This document shows, one piece after another, positions 59,725 to 64,000 of a DNA stretch of 64,000 nt. A program made the position numbers and the translations under genes. The notes under the pieces are model-generated. The model was not told where the DNA came from, made no database searches, and saw only the letters and a list, made by a program, of their open reading frames with translations. Source of the DNA: DATFVJ01 sp035517695 (GTDB lineage Bacteria; Actinomycetota; Actinomycetes; Streptosporangiales; Streptosporangiaceae); contig DATIYI010000141.1 of NCBI GenBank assembly GCA_035517695.1, positions 1 to 64,000 of the forward strand, in the 5' to 3' direction. How positions within the stretch are numbered: the stretch's first letter is position 1; every line of letters begins with the position of its first letter.

Positions 59725-60501
59725 ATGCCGGGAATGCGCGTGACAGTGGACGCGGCCATGCGGGCACGTGACGTGTCGAGACCGCATCCGAAGCACGAAG
59801 CGGCAACCGGGGAGCACGGCGGGACCTCCGCGGCCTCGGCCACCGAGGTGGCGGCACCCACCCGGCTGTCACGCGAGGACGAGGCATGCGGCGCTCCGGC
59901 CCACAGCGCGCCGGGCAGCGAGAGTCCGGCGCGCGGCAGCACGGCTCGGGGCTCAATGCCAGCAAGAGTCGTACCCGCGGATATGCCCCGGGCCGCCCGG
60001 CCAGCCGACGCTCACCTGAGTACATCTGGATCAGCCGGCGCTGAGCGTGCCGCGTCGGCGCCCGCAGGTTCCGCTCCAGCCGGATCTGGTCCAGCCAGTC
60101 CCGCCCCAGCCAGTCCTCCCCCAGCCAGTACCCCCCCAGCCAGTCCCGACCGAGCCAGTTCCGTCCCGGATAACCCCGCTCCAGCCGGTCCCCCCCGAGC
60201 CGGTTCCCCCCCAGGCATGCCCGGGCGCTCAGGGTCCGCGCCAGCCGGGTCCGCGCAAGCGGGATCGCCCCCGGCCGGCCCCTGGCGCCGCGATGCGCCG
60301 CCAGGCTGGTCCGCGCGGCGTGGCACGGCATCGGGCCAGGCGGCGTCTGGCGCCGGCATGTCCCGCGAATCCGATGGCGGCGCGGCCCCGGACCCACCGC
60401 AAGCGGAGCAGCAGCGACATGCGAAGCAGGCGCACGGAGGCGCGGCGCAGAGCAACCGAGGAAAGGCGAGGCGGCGCAAGCGCCGCCGCCGCACGCGGTA
60501 A
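59725..60501 (+). CDS. low-complexity basic protein, repeat-expanded
   Basis: A 258-residue protein with a strong GGAGG site. The N-terminus MPGMRVTVDAAMRARDVSRP looks conserved and non-repetitive. The middle (60070-60210) is a proline/alanine/serine tract of PASPP-like pentapeptides from 15-bp DNA units, and the C-terminus is strongly basic (RGKARRRKRRRRTR), suggesting nucleic-acid contact. No family recognised. The opposite strand (59381-60541) is open as well but lacks any conserved segment. Confidence 0.6.
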   Translation: MPGMRVTVDAAMRARDVSRPHPKHEAATGEHGGTSAASATEVAAPTRLSREDEACGAPAHSAPGSESPARGSTARGSMPARVVPADMPRAARPADAHLSTSGSAGAERAASAPAGSAPAGSGPASPAPASPPPASTPPASPDRASSVPDNPAPAGPPRAGSPPGMPGRSGSAPAGSAQAGSPPAGPWRRDAPPGWSARRGTASGQAASGAGMSRESDGGAAPDPPQAEQQRHAKQAHGGAAQSNRGKARRRKRRRRTR

Positions 60502-60638
60502 ATGATCGGGGCGGCATCGGGCTCGCACTGTCCGGCGCCACGCGGGGCGGCCTTCAGCAGATTCCAGTGACGCGGCGTAGATTCGTCGTCATTCGTGGAG
60601 GCCGCTGCGGCTTTCATGAGGACCTGGCGGGAGGCGCG

Positions 60639-62291
60639 ATGACCCGGCGCGCGAAAGTTATCGGCGGCCTGATCGGCGGGCTGGTCGTCGGGGCCTGCGC
60701 CGTCGCCGCCGGTTATGTCCTCAGCGCGCCGGGCGTACAGAGTGCGGGGAAGCGTGCCGCGGCCGCGCCCGGGGTAGCGCGCGGTCGCGCGGCTTCGGCA
60801 GCACCCGCCGCGCGGGTCACCTTTGCGGGCTCTGACGGCGTCGAGGCCCGGTGGGTGATCGAGGAGAACAGGCGGCCCGGCACAACCGGGTGGCAGATCC
60901 ATGACTCGCGGGGCAGCATCCAGGGCTTCGCCAGCCAGGTCTACGCGCGCAGCGGCCAGAAAGTGATCCTGTACGTCAGTACAGCGGCAGCCAAGTTCCG
61001 GGCTGAGGCGTTCAGGATGGGTTACTACCAGGGCAAGGGCGCCCGCCTTGTCTGGCAGTCCGCCGAGGTGGCCGCGGCGGTGCAACCGCGTTGCCCGGTC
61101 ACCGCGACGATCAACATGGTGGCCTGCGACAACTGGTCACCGTCGGCCACCTTCACGGTGACCCCGGCTTTCGTCCAGGGCGACTACCTGATCAAGCTGG
61201 TGGGCAGCGGGAACCAGCAGAGCTACGTGCCGCTGACAGTATGGGACCCGGCCAGCACGGCGACCTACGTGATCAAGAATGACGTGTTCACCTGGCAGGC
61301 GTGGAACCCCTATGGCGGGTATGACTTCTATGCGGGGCTCGGGTCGTGCCCAGCCACCGTGTACCCGCTGTGCTCACGGGCGCGGGTGGTGTCCTTCGAC
61401 CGCCCGTACGCGGCCGAGCAGGGATCGGGTAACTTCCTGTCGCTGGAGTACCCGCTCGTCGTGTATGCCGAGGAGCACGGGCTGGACGTTACCTACGCGA
61501 CCGACCTCACCATCGAGGAGCATCCAGGCTATCTGCTGCGGCACCGCGTCCTGCTGTCGCTCGGGCACGACGAATGCTGGTCGCTGGGCGAGCGGCAAGC
61601 GGCCGTGGCGGCCCGCGGCAGCGGCGTGAACATCGTGTTCTTCGCGGCCAGTCCCATCCTGCGCCACGTCAGGACCCAGGCCTCGCCGCTGGGACCGGAT
61701 CGCGAGGAAGTTGACTACCGCGACGCCGAGGAAGACCCGCTGAATGGGAAGGGCAACCCACTCAAGGTCACCGGGAACACCTGGGGGTCGGCGCCGGCGG
61801 ACTGGCCGGAGAGCGACTTCGTTGGCGAGACGTACGCCGGCTTCCTCGAGCCTGGCCTGCGCGCCGGCTTCAAGGTCGCAGACGCCACCGCGTGGGTCTT
61901 CCAGGGCACGGGCCTGCGGGACGGCTCCGTCGTGCCCGGGGTGATCGCCTCGGACGTGGATCAATTCGACGCGGCGCAGAGCTACCCACCGGATGACCAA
62001 GTCCTCGCGCATTCGGCGATCCCGGCCAGCCTGGGGCAGGCGGCCCTGGGCTCCTTCTACTCCGACATGACCTATTACACCGACCCGCAGAGCGGGGCCG
62101 GGGTGCTTGATACCGGGACCAACAACTGGATCCCTGCGCTACTGCATGACCACAGCGGTTGCGGGACCCGCGCGGGCTGCGCCGCCGCGTTCGTACAGCG
62201 GATCACGGGCAACGTCTTGCGCGTCTTCGGTCAAGGCCCGGCCGGGCGCACCCACCCTTCCGTGGGCACCAGGCCCGGCACCACCAGCTAA
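60639..62291 (+). CDS. secreted N,N-dimethylformamidase-beta-like protein
   Basis: A 550-residue exported protein. One N-terminal membrane helix (VIGGLIGGLVVGACAVAAGY) acts as signal or anchor. The body matches the DMF-amidase beta subunit-like family: IQGFASQVYARSGQKVILYV, FRMGYYQGKGARLVWQ, TWQAWNPYGGYDFYAG, the metal-site-like SLGHDECWSLGERQAA and VNIVFFAASPILRHV. Actinobacteria use these as large extracellular proteins of unknown substrate. The start at 60639 (GGGAGG) is preferred over 60567. Confidence 0.88.
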   Translation: MTRRAKVIGGLIGGLVVGACAVAAGYVLSAPGVQSAGKRAAAAPGVARGRAASAAPAARVTFAGSDGVEARWVIEENRRPGTTGWQIHDSRGSIQGFASQVYARSGQKVILYVSTAAAKFRAEAFRMGYYQGKGARLVWQSAEVAAAVQPRCPVTATINMVACDNWSPSATFTVTPAFVQGDYLIKLVGSGNQQSYVPLTVWDPASTATYVIKNDVFTWQAWNPYGGYDFYAGLGSCPATVYPLCSRARVVSFDRPYAAEQGSGNFLSLEYPLVVYAEEHGLDVTYATDLTIEEHPGYLLRHRVLLSLGHDECWSLGERQAAVAARGSGVNIVFFAASPILRHVRTQASPLGPDREEVDYRDAEEDPLNGKGNPLKVTGNTWGSAPADWPESDFVGETYAGFLEPGLRAGFKVADATAWVFQGTGLRDGSVVPGVIASDVDQFDAAQSYPPDDQVLAHSAIPASLGQAALGSFYSDMTYYTDPQSGAGVLDTGTNNWIPALLHDHSGCGTRAGCAAAFVQRITGNVLRVFGQGPAGRTHPSVGTRPGTTS

Positions 62292-62432
62292 CCAGTGGGT
62301 AGGTGCTGCCCGCCGATGCCAACGCCAGCACCTGCGCCGACGACGGCGTCGGCGCCCACTCCTGCACCGGAATGCTGGCCCTGAGCTGGGTCTGCCGCGG
62401 CACATGACGCGCCATCGTGTGCCAGCAGCCAT

Positions 62433-62703
62433 GAGTGAATTCGGGCGGACGCCCTCTGCCGCCCTCACGGCGGCATCCATTGCCATGGCAGAATCCGGCG
62501 GCAACCAATACGCAACCGGATCCGTTGGTGAGCGCGGGTACTGGCAGATCAACCCCGTCAACGGGGCGCTGTCAACTACGACGCCTGCGCAACGCACGGG
62601 CGGCAGTTTCATCAATATTGTCGCAGGACGGCACCAACTGGCTCCCATGGACGGCTTGGGTGAGCGGTGCCCAGATCTCTGGAAGTCCTATTCGGGCGTG
62701 CGG
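62433..62703 (+). pseudogene. transglycosylase (SLT-like) fragment with frameshift
   Basis: MSEFGRTPSAALTAASIAMA, ESGGNQYATGSVGERGYWQI and NPVNG form the catalytic-Glu region of soluble lytic transglycosylase domains. The frame then shifts near 62570 and continues NARAAVSSILSQDGTNWLPW, TAWVSGAQ. The signal peptide and the usual N-terminus are absent. Fragmentary and frameshifted, so non-functional as read. Confidence 0.65.
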
Positions 62704-63177
62704 TGACCCGAACCTCATCGGATTCGAGTGTCCGCAGAAGACGGAATTCGAATTACCCGTGGATAACACATCGGAGCGGCAGGCGAACTCGGCCGGGATT
62801 CGCCTGCCCCGGCGACGAGGACTGCCGCGCCTTATGGCCGTTGGCCGCGGATCACACCATCGCGAGGGCAACCGACTTTTTGGCCGGCGGCTCAGCGGAG
62901 GTCCTGCGCAGTGGCGTGCCGGGTCCTACCGAACCAGCGGCGGATGCGCTCCGACCCGAAGGCGGTCTTGTCGGCGATACCTGCGGCGCCCGGGGGATCG
63001 GGACACCTAGCGGCATCACCAAAGACACGTGTGAACGCCGGCCAGATCCCGTGCCTGCAGGAAGTCGTGCATCAGCAGCGGCGTCTCGCTCGGAGCCCGC
63101 GGGCACCGTGCAGAACTCGTGCCCGCCCTCGACCAGCCGGGGAGTTGCTGGCTGGCCGCGGCCCGACTGCCGCGGGC
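62704..63177. other. no supported gene
   Basis: Minus-strand frames contain short protein-like ends (IADKTAFGSERIRRWFGRT around 62930-62985), but every frame is broken by stops and no family is recognised. Perhaps gene decay beside the transglycosylase relic. Confidence 0.35.
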
Positions 63178-63798
63178 TCAGTCGAACACGGGGTCGCGGG
63201 TGCGGCTCCGCTTGAGTTCGAAGAACCCGTCGATGCCCGAGAGAAGCAGCACCCCGTCCCACAGCCGAGCGGCGGCCTCGCCACGTGGGATGGGCGAAAC
63301 CACTGGCCCGAAGAACGAGGCGCCGTTCACCGAGATCACAGGGGTTCCGACCTCGTAACCGACCCGGTCCATGCCCTCGCAGTGCGAAGCGCGCAACGCC
63401 TCATCGTACTCGCTTGAGCCCATCGCGTCGGCCAGCTCGGCCGGCAGGCCCACCTCGACGAGCGCCGCCTCGATGGTCGCGCGATCCCTGGGCTGGTGCT
63501 CGTTGTGGAAACGGGTGCCAAGCGCCGTGTAGAGCGGCCCGAGTATCTTCGAGCCGAACTTCTGCTCCGCGGCTATACAGACTCGGACAGGCCCCCAGGC
63601 GCGAGACAGCCCATCGCGGTAGCGGTCGGGCAGGTCAGGTTTGCCCTCATTGAGCACGGACAGACTCATCACGTGCCAGCGGGGCTGGATAGGGCGCTGC
63701 TCAGCGGCCTCAAGCAGCCATCTGGACGTGATCCATGCCCAGGGACACATCGGATCGAACCAGAAATCAACCTGTGCGGGGTCCTGCATCTCTACCAT
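63178..63798 (-). CDS. mycothiol-dependent nitroreductase, Rv2466c-like DsbA-fold protein
   Basis: A 206-residue thioredoxin/DsbA-fold protein. The redox site CPWAW lies in FWFDPMCPWAWITSRWLLEA (about residue 20), the signature of Rv2466c-type mycothiol-dependent nitroreductases. IRPRWHVMSLSVLNEGK-like and TPVISVNGASFFGPVVSP (cis-Pro loop) follow. The start at 63798 (or 63789) gives the standard N-terminus. It is divergent from pepN, the same neighbourhood as Rv2466c-Rv2467 in Mycobacterium tuberculosis. Confidence 0.9.
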   Translation of the reverse strand: MVEMQDPAQVDFWFDPMCPWAWITSRWLLEAAEQRPIQPRWHVMSLSVLNEGKPDLPDRYRDGLSRAWGPVRVCIAAEQKFGSKILGPLYTALGTRFHNEHQPRDRATIEAALVEVGLPAELADAMGSSEYDEALRASHCEGMDRVGYEVGTPVISVNGASFFGPVVSPIPRGEAAARLWDGVLLLSGIDGFFELKRSRTRDPVFD

Positions 63799-63966
63799 GT
63801 CGGTGGGAACCGCCGTCCGCGCCCGGTCATTCCGCGACGGAACGTGAAAGGATGCGGAACAAGCCAGGCGGTGCCGCGGGCACAGAGCGGGGCCACCGAA
63901 ACAAGTGCTGCCCGACATCTGTACCGTGATATCCGTTATGCGGGGAAACAATGGAAGGGACAGCAC

Positions 63967-64000
63967 GTGGCGGGCAATCTGACCAGGAACGAAGCGCGGG
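63967..64000 (+). CDS. pepN: aminopeptidase N, first codons only
   Basis: The window ends 11 codons into a gene that begins GTG with GGAAGGGAC upstream and reads MAGNLTRNEAR, the typical start of actinobacterial PepN (M1 metallopeptidase). The divergent Rv2466c-like neighbour supports it. Partial at the window edge; the catalytic HEXXH lies beyond it. Confidence 0.6.
   Translation, partial: MAGNLTRNEAR

Noticed and set aside
59381..60541. minus-strand 386-codon frame opposite the basic protein at 59.7 kb
   Set aside because: Also low-complexity. The plus-strand frame has the strong ribosome site and a plausible non-repetitive N-terminus, so it is preferred, at moderate confidence.

Overview
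The window is high-GC DNA from a hopanoid-producing actinobacterium. The evidence is the very high GC, frequent GTG starts, a CydDC fusion, an Rv2466c-like mycothiol-linked nitroreductase next to pepN, an Eis-like acetyltransferase, SpoIIE-type phosphatases and a KorSA-like GntR regulator. I infer a filamentous or soil-type actinomycete, but the genus cannot be read from the sequence. Layout: (A) 0-4 kb is a mobile-looking edge. It holds a dienelactone hydrolase, an ArsR/SRPBCC operon with one truncated SRPBCC copy, and an integrase fragment. (B) 4-7.7 kb has an esterase lipoprotein and an arsenic detoxification block (arsC, frameshifted arsM, divergent arsR), then a ClpX-type zinc-finger protein. 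(C) 7.95-9.75 kb is an IS1380-type insertion sequence. (D) 9.8-12.3 kb holds gnd and zwf of the oxidative pentose phosphate route. (E) 12.7-29.7 kb holds a PAS/GAF/PP2C phosphatase, tandem-repeat arrays, a broken cupin gene, an acyl-CoA ligase divergent from an SDR, DedA, CydDC, an AI-2E-type transporter, a CBM48 mini-protein, a flavoprotein disulfide reductase and a Crp-type regulator. (F) 30.1-31.3 kb is an inverted-repeat-bounded scar made of phosphoesterase, arylsulfatase and ISL3-type transposase fragments. It abuts a GNAT gene, a small coupled ORF and a GntR regulator that has a decayed second 5' copy. (G) 34-43.9 kb holds a cyclase-fold protein with 16-residue C-terminal repeats, an SRPBCC protein, an MFS exporter, a LigB-type dioxygenase, a spermidine-synthase-like protein with a repeat tail, a lipoprotein, collapsed AraC and VOC pseudogenes, a histidine phosphatase and an NYN-type protein. 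(H) 43.96-53.44 kb is a compact minus-strand hopanoid operon read hpnC, hpnD, hpnE, polyprenyl synthase, shc, hpnG::ispH fusion, hpnH. (I) 54-64 kb holds YceI, a second SpoIIE phosphatase, an Eis-like protein, an MFS carrier, a low-complexity basic protein, a DMF-amidase-like secreted protein, a broken transglycosylase gene, the Rv2466c-like nitroreductase and the first codons of pepN. How the genes work together: the operon in H can make farnesyl or longer diphosphates, join them to squalene (HpnC, HpnD, HpnE), cyclise squalene (Shc) and begin side-chain extension (HpnH, with a HpnG-like phosphorylase). IspH fused in the same operon supplies isoprenoid precursor. Most striking signal: short direct tandem repeats (9, 14, 15, 18, 24, 32 and 48 bp units) occur at about fifteen separate places, both between genes and inside them. 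In coding DNA the unit is almost always a multiple of three. In arsM one copy junction has a single extra base and the frame is lost there. At arsC the repeat unit is the gene's own start region.
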